From Phosphitispora fastidiosa (GTDB taxonomy: Bacteria > Bacillota > Thermincolia > Thermincolales > UBA2595): 51,291 nt of DNA. The stretch is taken from assembly GCF_019008365.1 (NCBI RefSeq), contig NZ_JAHHUL010000025.1, positions 1 to 51,291 on the forward strand. Direction: 5' to 3'. Within the stretch, counting starts at the first letter, position 1; every line of letters begins with the position of its first letter. The notes below the pieces were generated by a model. That model did no database searches and was not told the DNA's origin. It saw only the letters and a list, made by a program, of their open reading frames with translations. Below are positions 16,977 to 25,822 of the stretch, in pieces. The translations under genes and the position numbers were made by a program.

Positions 16977-18065
16977 TCACTTTACCGGGAAGTCATTTTT
17001 TAGCTGTTGATATTTCTCGATTTGTTTCAATGTCACGGGCTGAATCATTTGCTGGTTGGCATAAGTCCGATACCATTCGACAATCCACTCAATTGTCTCA
17101 TCAAGAGTTAGAACAGGCTGCCATCCCAGTTTCAGTCTGGCTTTGGAAGAATCCAGCCTGAGATAATGGGCTTCATGGGGATGTTCCCCCTGATCACAGA
17201 CCCATTGCGCCCCATGCCCCCAAAGATCGATAATTTGCCGGGTAAGTGTCCCAACTGGAACTGTATCATCATCAGAAGGCCCAAAATTCCAACCTCCGCT
17301 AAATTCATTCCCATTCTCCCACAGCTTTTCAGCCAGCAGAAGATAACCGTTTAATGGTTCGAGTACATGCTGCCAGGGGCGGATGGCATCGGGGTTACGA
17401 ATCAATACAGGCTTATGGCTAAGAATCGAGCGCATAATATCTGGGATAAGGCGGTCTTCCCCCCAATCCCCTCCACCGATGACATTTCCGGCCCGCGCTG
17501 TCGCCACCGCTACCCCGGGTTGAACAGAAGATGAAGGTTTAAAGTAGGAATTGCGATAAGCAGAAGTAATCAATTCAGCACAGCCTTTACTGCAGCTGTA
17601 TGGGTCAAATCCGCCCATCGGGTCTGTCTCACGATAACCCCAGAACCATTCTTTGTTTTCATAGCACTTGTCACTTGTTATAATCACTATTACCCGCACA
17701 CTGTCGGTTTGACGTGCTGCTTCAAGCAGGTGCACCGTACCCATCATATTGGTGGCAAAAGTATCCACAGGGTCTTGATATGACCTGCGAACCAAGGCTT
17801 GCGCCGCCAAGTGAAAGATGATTTCCGGCCTTTGCTTTTGGATGGCCTGGTAAAGGGCATTGCTGTCCCGAACATCGCCTTTGAGCGAAACCATCTTATC
17901 TCCAACCTTTGCCAGTTGGAACAAGCTGGGTTCAGTGGGGGGGGAAAGGGCGTAACCGCATAGAATGGCGCCAAGCTGCTCTAACCAGAGGGACAGCCAA
18001 CTGCCTTTAAATCCCGTGTGCCCGGTAATAAAGACTTTTTTCTCATGCCAAAATGATGTCGTCAT
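16977..18065 (-). CDS. rfbG: CDP-glucose 4,6-dehydratase
   Basis: An extended SDR of 362 residues that converts CDP-D-glucose to CDP-4-keto-6-deoxy-D-glucose. Family signatures are [40 protein letters not shown] with [21 protein letters not shown] (the YxxxK is YSCSK), and [20 protein letters not shown]. The start is ATG 18065, which overlaps the stop of rfbF as ATGA; the in-frame starts upstream lie inside rfbF. Coupling to the cytidylyltransferase strongly supports a CDP-sugar route. Confidence 0.95.
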   Translation of the reverse strand: MTTSFWHEKKVFITGHTGFKGSWLSLWLEQLGAILCGYALSPPTEPSLFQLAKVGDKMVSLKGDVRDSNALYQAIQKQRPEIIFHLAAQALVRRSYQDPVDTFATNMMGTVHLLEAARQTDSVRVIVIITSDKCYENKEWFWGYRETDPMGGFDPYSCSKGCAELITSAYRNSYFKPSSSVQPGVAVATARAGNVIGGGDWGEDRLIPDIMRSILSHKPVLIRNPDAIRPWQHVLEPLNGYLLLAEKLWENGNEFSGGWNFGPSDDDTVPVGTLTRQIIDLWGHGAQWVCDQGEHPHEAHYLRLDSSKARLKLGWQPVLTLDETIEWIVEWYRTYANQQMIQPVTLKQIEKYQQLKNDFPVK

Positions 18066-18832
18066 GGCCATACCTTCCACGGAGCATTCCCTGATTCCCA
18101 TAGTTGCCCTAACATCACTTTATCTCTCAGTGTATCCATGGGATGCCAAAAACCCTTATGTCGGAAGGCGGATAATTGTTCGGATTTGGCTAGTTGCTCC
18201 AGAGGTTCACGTTCCCAAACGGTAGCATCTCCCCTGATAAAATCAAACACTTCCGGCTCAAGTACAAAAAAGCCCCCGTTAATCCAACTGCGGTCCCCTT
18301 GCGGCTTTTCCTGAAAATTGATAACACGGTTTTTTCGCAGCTCTAATGCTCCGAAACGGCTTGACGGCTGTACTGCAGTCAAGGTTGCCAAAGTGGCCTG
18401 GCTTAAGTGAAAAGTAATTAGTTTACTGATATTAACATTACCAACCCCATCGCCGTATGTGAAACAGAAAGTCTCTTTCCCAACGTACTCCTGCACCCTT
18501 TTTAGCCTCCCACCGGTCATAGAGCCTTCTCCGGTATCAACTAAAGTAACACGCCATGGTTCGCAATGGTGGTTATGAATACACGTTTTGTTTTCATCCA
18601 TATCAAAAGTAACATCTGACTGGTGAAGGAAATAGTGGGCAAAATACTCTTTGATCAGATACCCTTTATAACCCAGGCAAATTATGAATTCATGAATACC
18701 GTGAAAAGAATAAATCTTCATAATATGCCACAGTATAGGTTTGCCGCCGATCTCAATCATCGGTTTTGGCTTCAGGTTTGTTTCTTCACTGATACGAGTA
18801 CCTAGTCCTCCGGCAAGAATAACTGCTTTCAT
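18062..18832 (-). CDS. rfbF: Glucose-1-phosphate cytidylyltransferase
   Basis: 256 residues, full length for RfbF. It makes CDP-glucose from CTP and glucose-1-phosphate. The nucleotidyltransferase N-terminus [38 protein letters not shown], the [11 protein letters not shown] metal-binding segment and [11 protein letters not shown] are typical of this enzyme rather than of RmlA. It begins the CDP-sugar half of the operon. A gap of about 90 nt separates it from the UDP-GlcNAc epimerase gene; I see no clear promoter in it. Confidence 0.95.
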   Translation of the reverse strand: MKAVILAGGLGTRISEETNLKPKPMIEIGGKPILWHIMKIYSFHGIHEFIICLGYKGYLIKEYFAHYFLHQSDVTFDMDENKTCIHNHHCEPWRVTLVDTGEGSMTGGRLKRVQEYVGKETFCFTYGDGVGNVNISKLITFHLSQATLATLTAVQPSSRFGALELRKNRVINFQEKPQGDRSWINGGFFVLEPEVFDFIRGDATVWEREPLEQLAKSEQLSAFRHKGFWHPMDTLRDKVMLGQLWESGNAPWKVWP

Positions 18833-18924
18833 TGCATACTCTCACTCTCCAAATCCGTTTTTAGCCCCAGGAGTAAGTCTACATAATAAATTATGCGGTG
18901 AAAGTTCTATTTGTGCATCGACTT

Positions 18925-20013
18925 CTATATTAAGGGTATTTGGCCCAGGATTATTTTGCCAACCGTATTACTGACATTTTCCACCAGGTATTCACAGGGA
19001 GGCTGCCAGTTACATGGTAGGTTTAAAACAGCTTTAACGGCATTCAAAACAGCTTCGGGTTCACAACCCGTAATTAAATTACTGCCGCTTTCCACCGTCT
19101 CGGGCCTTTCCGTTACATCCCGCAGGGTTACATTGGGCACCTTAAAAATACAGCATTCTTCCTGTACGGTGCCGCTGTCGCTCAAAACGCATAGGGCGTT
19201 TTTTTCTAAGGCTACAAAATCAAATAAACCTAACGGGTCGACAGCCCGCACACCTTCTCCGGCCATAATTTTACCGTGCTTTTCGAGTTGATTACGGGTT
19301 CTTGGATGCAGGCTGCAAATTACAGGTATTTTATATCTGACACACAAAAGATGAAACGCCTCGATAAACTTGCTCAAACGTTCTTCGACATCAACATTTT
19401 CAGCCCGGTGCAGGGTAACCAGAAAATATCTTTTGGCTTCTATGCCGAGTTTTTCCAGTACCCGGCTTTTTTCAATATCGGGCGCGTGATAGTCTAAGAC
19501 TTCTTTAATGGGATTGCCGGTAACAAAAATCCGCTGACCGGGGATCCCTTCCCGCATTAAGTTGGCCCGGCTGCGCTCCGTATAAGGCATAAGAACGTCG
19601 CTGCAGTGGTCAACAATGCGGCGGTTGACTTCCTCCGGCACCCGGTCATCATAACAACGGTTCCCGGCCTCCATATGAAAGACCGGAATACCCATCCGTT
19701 TGGCCGCCACCGCCGCCAAGGCGCTGTTTGTATCTCCCAAAATCAGCAAACGGTCCGGTTTCTCCGTCATCATTACCTTTTCACATTCAATCAGAATTGC
19801 GCCAATTTGACCCATCAGGCTGTCAGACTTACATTCCAATGCGTAATCCGGTGATCGCAGGCTTAACCTGGCAAAAAAGATATCATTGAGGGTAGGGTCA
19901 TAATTCTGACCGGTATGGACCACTACGTGCTCACAAAACTTGTCCAGCAGTGGGATTACCCGGCTCAGGCGGATAATCTCCGGGCGCGTCCCTAAGACAG
20001 TCATTATCTTCAT
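18925..20013 (-). CDS. UDP-N-acetylglucosamine 2-epimerase family (FnlC/CapG-type)
   Basis: 362 residues with GTRPEIIRLS, VHTGQNYD, LGDTNSALAAVAAKRMGIPVFHMEAGNR, VTLHRAENVD and LSDSGTVQEECC: all standard for non-hydrolysing UDP-HexNAc 2-epimerases. Next to a CapE-type dehydratase and an RmlD-like reductase it most likely performs the last step of UDP-L-FucNAc synthesis, rather than making UDP-ManNAc. Its ATG overlaps the CapE-type gene stop (ATGA). The first epimerase signature normally reads GTRPE, which is intact. Confidence 0.9.
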   Translation of the reverse strand: MKIMTVLGTRPEIIRLSRVIPLLDKFCEHVVVHTGQNYDPTLNDIFFARLSLRSPDYALECKSDSLMGQIGAILIECEKVMMTEKPDRLLILGDTNSALAAVAAKRMGIPVFHMEAGNRCYDDRVPEEVNRRIVDHCSDVLMPYTERSRANLMREGIPGQRIFVTGNPIKEVLDYHAPDIEKSRVLEKLGIEAKRYFLVTLHRAENVDVEERLSKFIEAFHLLCVRYKIPVICSLHPRTRNQLEKHGKIMAGEGVRAVDPLGLFDFVALEKNALCVLSDSGTVQEECCIFKVPNVTLRDVTERPETVESGSNLITGCEPEAVLNAVKAVLNLPCNWQPPCEYLVENVSNTVGKIILGQIPLI

Positions 20014-21074
20014 CGCAAAAATCCCCCTCCCTCATTGATAACCTGACCAACCATCAAATTATGCCGTTCTAAAAGCTGCCCGGTTTCTTCCGGGGTTAGC
20101 AAATCATCTCCCGAACTGTATTCTTTATTTAAAGCCTGCAACCCGGCTTCTTCTTTCATCAGTTCGGGAAGCATCGGTTTAATGGCATAATGTTCGCCAC
20201 GGTCAAAGGTCCGCCATCCCTCTTCGTCGGAAACCAGGATTTCGTGGATCTTTTCACCGGGGCGAATCCCTGTCAACAACAGTTCTATTTTACGGTCGCC
20301 AATCAGAGCCGCGGCGACATCCACAATGCGGGCAGCAGGGACCTTCGGCACATATGTCTCGCCCTGGTGAGCCGTTTCCAATGCAGCAAAAATAGTATCC
20401 ACCGCCCGGTCCAGGGGCAGCAAAAACCTGGTCATTTCAGCTGTCGTAACGGTAACTGGCCCGCCGTTATTAATCTGCTCATGAAACAGCGGAATCACAG
20501 AACCTCTGGAAGCCAGAACATTGCCGTAACGCACACAGATAAAACGCGTGGTGGGAACCGTGATATTAGCTGCAATAAATATCCGTTCCTGTAAAGCCTT
20601 AGACATCCCCATAACATTGACCGGCTTGCATGCTTTATCTGTGGAAACCCCGACAACAGTCTGGATTTTCAGGTTATGCTCACGAATGGCGTTGACGATA
20701 TTTTCCGCGCCGGTTATATTTGTCTGCACTGCTTCAAAAGGGAAGTACTCACAGGAGGGCACCTGCTTCAGGGCAGCCGCATTAATTACAATGTCAGCCT
20801 CCTTCAACACTGAGCAGACCGCGCGGTAATCGCGGATATCACCAATCCTGAATTCCAGCAGGCGCTTAAAGTTACGATAAATAATCTCATCTGTAGCTTT
20901 CATTTTTTGCTGGTAAGCCACCCTCATAAAGTGTTGTTTGGCTTCATCCCTGGAAAAAATAATTATTTTTTGGGGATATCCCAATTCGTTAGTCAGCAAG
21001 CGGCGGGTGAGGACTTTTCCCAGGGAACCCGTACCGCCCGTAATGACTATTACCTTGTTATCAAAAAGCGACAT
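20010..21074 (-). CDS. CapE/FnlA-type UDP-GlcNAc 4,6-dehydratase/epimerase
   Basis: 354 residues of the polysaccharide biosynthesis CapD-like family. Motifs: VITGGTGSLGKVL, FSRDEAKQ, INAAALKQVPSCEYFP, VGVSTDKACKPVN and then MGMSK, in which Met replaces the usual SDR catalytic Tyr (M155-x3-K159). That Met is characteristic of CapE-like enzymes, so it is expected here. It converts UDP-GlcNAc to a UDP-2-acetamido-2,6-dideoxy-4-ketohexose with inversion. I start at ATG 21074 with GGGGGG 8 nt before it; an in-frame TTG precedes. It is translationally coupled to the epimerase gene. Confidence 0.9.
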   Translation of the reverse strand: MSLFDNKVIVITGGTGSLGKVLTRRLLTNELGYPQKIIIFSRDEAKQHFMRVAYQQKMKATDEIIYRNFKRLLEFRIGDIRDYRAVCSVLKEADIVINAAALKQVPSCEYFPFEAVQTNITGAENIVNAIREHNLKIQTVVGVSTDKACKPVNVMGMSKALQERIFIAANITVPTTRFICVRYGNVLASRGSVIPLFHEQINNGGPVTVTTAEMTRFLLPLDRAVDTIFAALETAHQGETYVPKVPAARIVDVAAALIGDRKIELLLTGIRPGEKIHEILVSDEEGWRTFDRGEHYAIKPMLPELMKEEAGLQALNKEYSSGDDLLTPEETGQLLERHNLMVGQVINEGGGFLR

Positions 21075-21086
21075 CAAATTTCCCCC

Positions 21087-21989
21087 CTATTGCTCTTTAT
21101 AGTGCGGGGCTGTAATGTAATCCCGGTACATATTATCGATAAGTTCCGGCCATGACGGGGGAATATAACCGCTCGCCCGCCGGAACTTAGTGGAATCCAA
21201 CGCCCTATTAATACAAAAATTGTCATCTGGCAGGATTTCGATGGATTTACCATATTTCTTAGCTACTGATTTTAATAACTCATATTTGGAGATAGGTGCG
21301 GATGAAACATGATACAGTCCGGTCAGTTGAGTTCCGGGAATTACATAATCATTAATTATCCGCGCAATCTCAACCGTTGGGAAACCGGAAAATACCGCTT
21401 TGGTAAAACCTCGGATTTTTTCGTCCTTAGCCATGAACCATTCTATCAAACCATATTTTCCTTTTATCTCATGGCCAATAATGGATGTGCGTAAAGTCAC
21501 ACAATGCGATTCAGCCACTTCGCCCAGGTGTTTAGTCTTGCCATAAAGATCGGCGGCGTCAACCGGGTCTGATTCAATGTAGTTGCCTTTAGCGCCGCTA
21601 AATACACAGTCGGTACTGATATGTATCAGCCTCGCTCCTGCCACCTTACAGAGCGACGCAATCCGGTGTGGTAAAAGCGCATTAACAGCTATTGCCGCAA
21701 GTGGGTCTTTTGCGGCCGGCGCCTGTTTAATTATGCCTATGCAGTTTATCACCACATCCGGTCTAACAGAGGCAATTGCCCTTATGATGTTGTCAAAATT
21801 ATCAGCATCAACGTTGACCAGCACTTTCTTCAGAAGTTCCGGCTGAAACCACCCGGAAAGGCCGGTTGCACTTCGCGCCGTAGCATATACATCCAGGTTA
21901 GCGCATTGAGAAAGCCGGGTGAACAGTGTGTGCCCGAGCATCCCTGTCACACCGGTAACCAAAACCTTGGTAGTTCCCAAATTCCTCAC
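21087..21989 (-). CDS. RmlD-like NDP-sugar reductase (FnlB/CapF role)
   Basis: 300 residues of the RmlD-substrate-binding SDR family: VLVTGVTGMLGHTLF, VINCIGIIKQ, HISTDCVFSG and YGKTK (YxxxK). With the CapE-type and epimerase genes it completes a UDP-FucNAc-type pathway. Staphylococcal CapF carries an extra C-terminal cupin; this protein lacks it, being SDR only. The start is ambiguous: GTG 21989 abuts the AGAGG site, while TTG 21980 has GAGGG 8 nt upstream and gives MGTTKVLVTG. It is the first gene of the long minus-strand operon. Confidence 0.85.
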   Translation of the reverse strand: MRNLGTTKVLVTGVTGMLGHTLFTRLSQCANLDVYATARSATGLSGWFQPELLKKVLVNVDADNFDNIIRAIASVRPDVVINCIGIIKQAPAAKDPLAAIAVNALLPHRIASLCKVAGARLIHISTDCVFSGAKGNYIESDPVDAADLYGKTKHLGEVAESHCVTLRTSIIGHEIKGKYGLIEWFMAKDEKIRGFTKAVFSGFPTVEIARIINDYVIPGTQLTGLYHVSSAPISKYELLKSVAKKYGKSIEILPDDNFCINRALDSTKFRRASGYIPPSWPELIDNMYRDYITAPHYKEQ

Positions 21990-22118
21990 CCTCTATATGA
22001 ACACTTTTAGTCAGGGACTTTACATCCCTTGCAAATCTACATATTGTAATACATCTTATGCCGGATAAACATAAACCGTTTACAAAAGATACTATTTATT
22101 GCAGGGAATTTTAACGAC

Positions 22119-22147
22119 AAAAAAAGCCGGAATTAAACCGGGGAATT
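22119..22147 (-). terminator. Terminator after the CgeB-like gene
   Basis: On the minus strand CCGG (22141-22138) pairs with CCGG (22130-22127) around a TTTAATT loop, or alternatively GGAATT with AATTCC, and is followed by T7. It lies about 40 nt after the stop at 22184. Confidence 0.65.
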
Positions 22148-22183
22148 CCTGGACAGTCCGGGCAAAAATTAATATAGAGAATA

Positions 22184-23191
22184 CTACAAATTCGGTAATA
22201 TAGATTCTCTGACCCGGTTTTCATATGTATGGTTACTTCTTACATATTCCATGCCTTGTTGTGCTATTTTACATCTTTCTTCATCATGTTTAAGATAATA
22301 TTTAATTTTTTCGTATGCTTCATTGGAAGATTTAACAGTGACTAAATGTTTACCGTCCTCAAAAAAATAGTCCATTGATTGAGTCCATTGAGTTAAGTGA
22401 AACCCACCACTGGCTAAAATTTCAAAAGAACGCATAGACTGTTGTGTCTTTGAAATATCACTGCACTGTACCCCCAAAACTACTTTAGAAGAAGCACATA
22501 TGTCCGGAATGTCTTCATTAGGATGAAAACCTTTATATAAAAGTGGATTCTTTAAATATTTCATTCCTAATGAGCAGTCCCAGAACGCACCGTAAACGTT
22601 AAATTTGTAACCTTCTTTTGATAATTTGACAGCAGGTTTAACTATTATGTCAAAACCCTTTAATCTGGTAGGATGGCTATAACAACTGGCCTGTAATATA
22701 ATGTCCAGATCATATCTGGAATTATATTTTCCGGGTTTATGATAGTCCGGATTACATCCAAACATCATTAAATGAGCATTTAATCCCAAACTCCTGTATT
22801 TCTCAACACATTCAATTGCAGGTGATACTATCAAATCAGCATGTTTTGAAGTAATGGGTAACATTAAATCATACAATACAGGGTCTTCCGTAGCCCAATA
22901 TATAAATTTTTTATTAAAATCTCTGCAAGCATCCGGAACTGCATTGTAGTAACGATTTGCTCCGTTTAAAAATACAAAATCGCAATCTGAACGCTTAACG
23001 GCGTTATACATAATCTGATATTTTTCTTCATCAGAAAGTGTAGCAGTCATACATTTTGGATATTTTAATTCTTCAAACTGTAATCTGTTTTTGGGCATAC
23101 ACACTTCAAAACCCAGCTTTTCAAATACCGGCATGATACCTTGTTGCAACATTGGAGAAGGATTCAGGTCAAAATATAAAATTTTATACAT
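22184..23191 (-). CDS. CgeB-family glycosyltransferase
   Basis: 335 residues in the CgeB arrangement: KILYFDLNPSPM at the N-terminus, FIYWATEDPVLYD (compare FWNKEDP in the 1385-3070 protein), and the C-terminal GT-B segment QSMRSFEILASGGFHLTQ, typical of the glycosyltransferase 'group 1' half that binds nucleotide sugar. In spore formers, CgeB-like proteins act on the spore surface; here the link to sporulation is inference. AGAGGGG lies upstream of ATG. Composition is more AT-rich than the operon before it, suggesting separate acquisition. It follows the frameshifted GT gene by 33 nt. Confidence 0.85.
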   Translation of the reverse strand: MYKILYFDLNPSPMLQQGIMPVFEKLGFEVCMPKNRLQFEELKYPKCMTATLSDEEKYQIMYNAVKRSDCDFVFLNGANRYYNAVPDACRDFNKKFIYWATEDPVLYDLMLPITSKHADLIVSPAIECVEKYRSLGLNAHLMMFGCNPDYHKPGKYNSRYDLDIILQASCYSHPTRLKGFDIIVKPAVKLSKEGYKFNVYGAFWDCSLGMKYLKNPLLYKGFHPNEDIPDICASSKVVLGVQCSDISKTQQSMRSFEILASGGFHLTQWTQSMDYFFEDGKHLVTVKSSNEAYEKIKYYLKHDEERCKIAQQGMEYVRSNHTYENRVRESILPNL

Positions 23192-23224
23192 AAGAAACCC
23201 CTCTTATTCATTTTGAACTATTAA

Positions 23225-24015
23225 TTATTGAAAATCTTTAAATTGCTCCAGTAATTCGGGTGACATAACATGCTGGCTAAACATAGAAACATCGCACCAT
23301 ATATCGTATCCCGCCTGCTTTGCCGAGCGACAAAAATACTCGTCTTCTCCTTGTTTATGCCATCCATATTTTGCTTTAGAACAAACCTCTTTACTGATTA
23401 AAATACATGCCCCGGTTAAATCACAAGGAACAAGTGTGTCAACAGAATTTTTATCAAAATATTTGACTCTATAAGTCACTATATGCTCATATCTGCTATT
23501 ATCTACTTTTCTTAATATGTTAGGATATTTGTATGCTTCATCTATGGATTTAGTAACCAGGTATCCATTATACAAAAGTGAAGACACAATATGTTTGTTA
23601 TGTGATAATAATCTTTTTAAAATGTCTCTTTTAAACAAAATGTCACAATCTGAACTAAACAAATAGTCGGCATTCAAATTAATACATTTTTTCAATAATT
23701 TGTTGCGAAGTTCGGCAAGCCAATAATAACTGTACTTTTCACGAATATCCATCTTTCTGTCGTCTGTAAATTTAATTTTGCTATTGCAAACCTGTATAAC
23801 AATAGAATTATATTCCTTTTCATGTTCTTGTTTAAATTCCTTTAATAAAGCTAAACTATTATCTGTACAATTATTAACTATCCAGTAAATATCTATTAAT
23901 TTCCTATCATAATCGAGGTAATATAAGTTTCTAAGGTAATAAGGGATTACCCAATCTCTCGAATTTACCGGGCAGGCAACAAGTATTTTTTTTTATGTTC
24001 TATGTTATCCGACAT
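23225..24015 (-). CDS. GT-A glycosyltransferase, frame broken at an A9 tract
   Basis: The intact frame from ATG 23752 codes only the C-terminal 175 residues, with the DxD site YLFSSDCDILF. The missing N-terminus lies upstream in two frames. ATG 24015 (GGGTG 8 nt before) opens MSDNIEHKKK. The coding sense then continues as ILVACPVNSRDWVIPYYL in the next frame after nine A's (minus strand, 23994-23986). One more A would join them into about 263 residues, a normal GT-A length with an Anp1/GT2-like look. So this is a frameshift mutation, a homopolymer sequencing error, or slippage-dependent expression. It precedes the CgeB-like gene in the same unit. Confidence 0.8.
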
Positions 24016-24134
24016 TTAGGCAGCACCCTTTATTATATTATTATGTAAGCGCTGTTGCCGTTACAAATATTTTACCTCGTGTAACACAAATCTCCATTAC
24101 CACATATTATGTAAAGGAGAAAGGGGGAATTCTT

Positions 24135-24551
24135 ATGGCAATCGTGAATGGTTTTATCACTGATGGCATAAAAAGCGTAAACTTTTCAGCCGATGCATCA
24201 TGTATTGGTGGAGTACCGGAAGGCAGTATTGCCGGTACGATAAACAATATTTTTACCGGGGGACCTGTACTTGAGGACTTCACCTTCGCTTCTGCTACTC
24301 CGCTTCTGGTTGGCATTAATGAAGCACTAGACAGTATTCACGTTGTATACGACAATGTCACCGTAACAAACATTACTACCGAGGAAGTATTTACAGGAGG
24401 CACCGCTATTCTCACAACAAATGGTGTTAGTTCTACCGCATGGGAAGGTTCAATCACGATATTGTTTGACACAAGTATTTTAACATTCTTTGGGAGATTT
24501 ACCGGAAGCACAATAGAAGATGCCACAGTAATTTGCCAGCTACTTTTGTGA
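24135..24551 (+). CDS. Hypothetical beta-rich Thr/Ile protein
   Basis: 138 residues, no recognised family. It is rich in Thr, Ile, Gly and Val, almost lacks Lys (one), and alternates hydrophobic and polar residues in beta fashion (VYDNVTVTNITTEEVFTGG). There is no signal peptide and no membrane helix. AGGGGG lies 9 nt before ATG, with a second AAAGGAG further up. A weak sigma-K-like pattern (AC-N17-CATATTATG) lies just upstream. Beside the CgeB-like unit and transcribed away from it, the protein could be a spore- or cell-surface glycan carrier (inference). Confidence 0.6.
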   Translation: MAIVNGFITDGIKSVNFSADASCIGGVPEGSIAGTINNIFTGGPVLEDFTFASATPLLVGINEALDSIHVVYDNVTVTNITTEEVFTGGTAILTTNGVSSTAWEGSITILFDTSILTFFGRFTGSTIEDATVICQLLL

Positions 24552-24634
24552 CCACTGTTTTTTTGCATTTCTTATGTCCAGTCATTTCCATCAGGACATC
24601 TGTATCCTGACTAAACCGGGTTTCTTGTCCCAAA

Positions 24635-24671
24635 CGAAAAAGAACCGGTCTCATTTGTTGAACCGGTTCTT
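24635..24671 (-). terminator. Terminator of the YtvI-like/UPF0210/ACT operon
   Basis: AAGAACCGGT (24640-24649) pairs perfectly with 24662-24671. On the minus strand TTTTTCG follows. It lies about 30 nt after the stop at 24702. Confidence 0.85.
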
Positions 24672-24701
24672 AATCTTCTGGTTATATACAGCAATCCTCT
24701 G

Positions 24702-25814
24702 CTAGAAATCAAATTTGTGCTGAAAAAACCCGGCCTTTCTCATGGCTTTGACAACTATGCAGACAGTAGGGCCCAGAAATATCCCTCCCAGTCCAACAAC
24801 CTTAAAACCTACATACATGCTGATTACTGTGGTCAGTGGACTTAAACCTATGTTCTGTCCCAGAATTTTGGGCTCGATAATCCGTCTGAGGACTATGATC
24901 AGCAGATAGAGAACAATAATTCCCACTGCCGTGAAACTGTCTCCGGTCATTAAAAGAAATGCCGCCCAGGGAAGCATCATAAATCCTGTGCCCAAGATAG
25001 GCAGAATGTCTACCAAAACAATAAGCAGGGCCAGGACTAGGGCATACTTGACATCCAAAACCAGCAGTCCCGCAACTATAAAAAGGTATGTAATCAGACT
25101 GATAATCAGCTGTGCCCGGACAAAACCAACTATCGCCCTATTGACATCATCCAGAATCATGTTGACTTTGTCTCTGGCCCTGTCACTAAAGAGCCTCAAC
25201 AGGCTTTCCCTGAGTTCGGGCAGCTGCAGGCTGAAGAGATAAAAACTGACCAGGGTCACAATTAATACAACAAAGATATCAGGGATGGCTTTGGCTGTAC
25301 CAACCAGGAACCCGGTTCCGGTACTTATCTGATTTCCCAGATTGACCGCCTCTCCAATAGTTGTCCGGATACTCTGGATTATCTCGACAGGCACATCCTC
25401 GAAGAATTCCTGGGCCTTAAGCACAATGGACTCAAGACTCCTGCCCAGCCTCTCGGCATATTCGGGCATCTGCCTGAGGAGAGCAGTAAATTGAATTATT
25501 ATCTTGGTAAAACCCAAAACAGCCAATCCACCCACAAGGACAATAACCCCAAGGTAATTTACCGTTACAGCTATAATACGTTTCCCCTTTAACATTAAGT
25601 GCAGCTTTGACACAACCGGCTCAAACAGAACGGCAAGCACAAGGGCTACCAGGAACGGTACAAAGTGCGGGGAAACATAATATAGCAAGGCCAAGCTTAT
25701 TAGGGTATATACAAGTTTGACAATAGGATGTACCAATACCAGCGCCTCCATCTTGGATATTATTTTAACTTTTAAATCGTTCAAAAGGGGCTCATTCACG
25801 CCCCTTTTTGACAT
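24702..25814 (-). CDS. AI-2E/YtvI-family integral membrane protein
   Basis: 370 residues with about eight hydrophobic segments, in the AI-2E transporter superfamily layout: an early pair (LALLYYVSPHFVPFLVALVLA), a central amphipathic region, then VDILPILGTGFMMLPWA and RRIIEPKILGQNIGLSPL, the family's most conserved block. Sporulation protein YtvI of Bacillus belongs here, so a sporulation role is possible. The substrate is unproven for the family. ATG 25814 follows the UPF0210 stop by 8 nt; AAAGG lies 6 nt upstream. A 9-bp hairpin overlaps the first codons (25783-25808). Confidence 0.82.
   Translation of the reverse strand: MSKRGVNEPLLNDLKVKIISKMEALVLVHPIVKLVYTLISLALLYYVSPHFVPFLVALVLAVLFEPVVSKLHLMLKGKRIIAVTVNYLGVIVLVGGLAVLGFTKIIIQFTALLRQMPEYAERLGRSLESIVLKAQEFFEDVPVEIIQSIRTTIGEAVNLGNQISTGTGFLVGTAKAIPDIFVVLIVTLVSFYLFSLQLPELRESLLRLFSDRARDKVNMILDDVNRAIVGFVRAQLIISLITYLFIVAGLLVLDVKYALVLALLIVLVDILPILGTGFMMLPWAAFLLMTGDSFTAVGIIVLYLLIIVLRRIIEPKILGQNIGLSPLTTVISMYVGFKVVGLGGIFLGPTVCIVVKAMRKAGFFQHKFDF
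25783..25808 (-). terminator. Hairpin across the start of the YtvI-like gene
   Basis: AAAAGGGGC (25783-25791) pairs with GCCCCTTTT (25800-25808) around 8 nt. It lies 14 nt after the UPF0210 stop and covers codons 3-11 of the next gene. It could attenuate read-through or translation; there is no separate T tract beyond the stem. Confidence 0.4.
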
Positions 25815-25822
25815 GCTTGCCT

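Noticed and set aside
20010-21074. Loss of catalytic Tyr in the CapE-type enzyme
   Set aside because: Met at that place is a normal feature of CapE-like enzymes, so it is not a defect.
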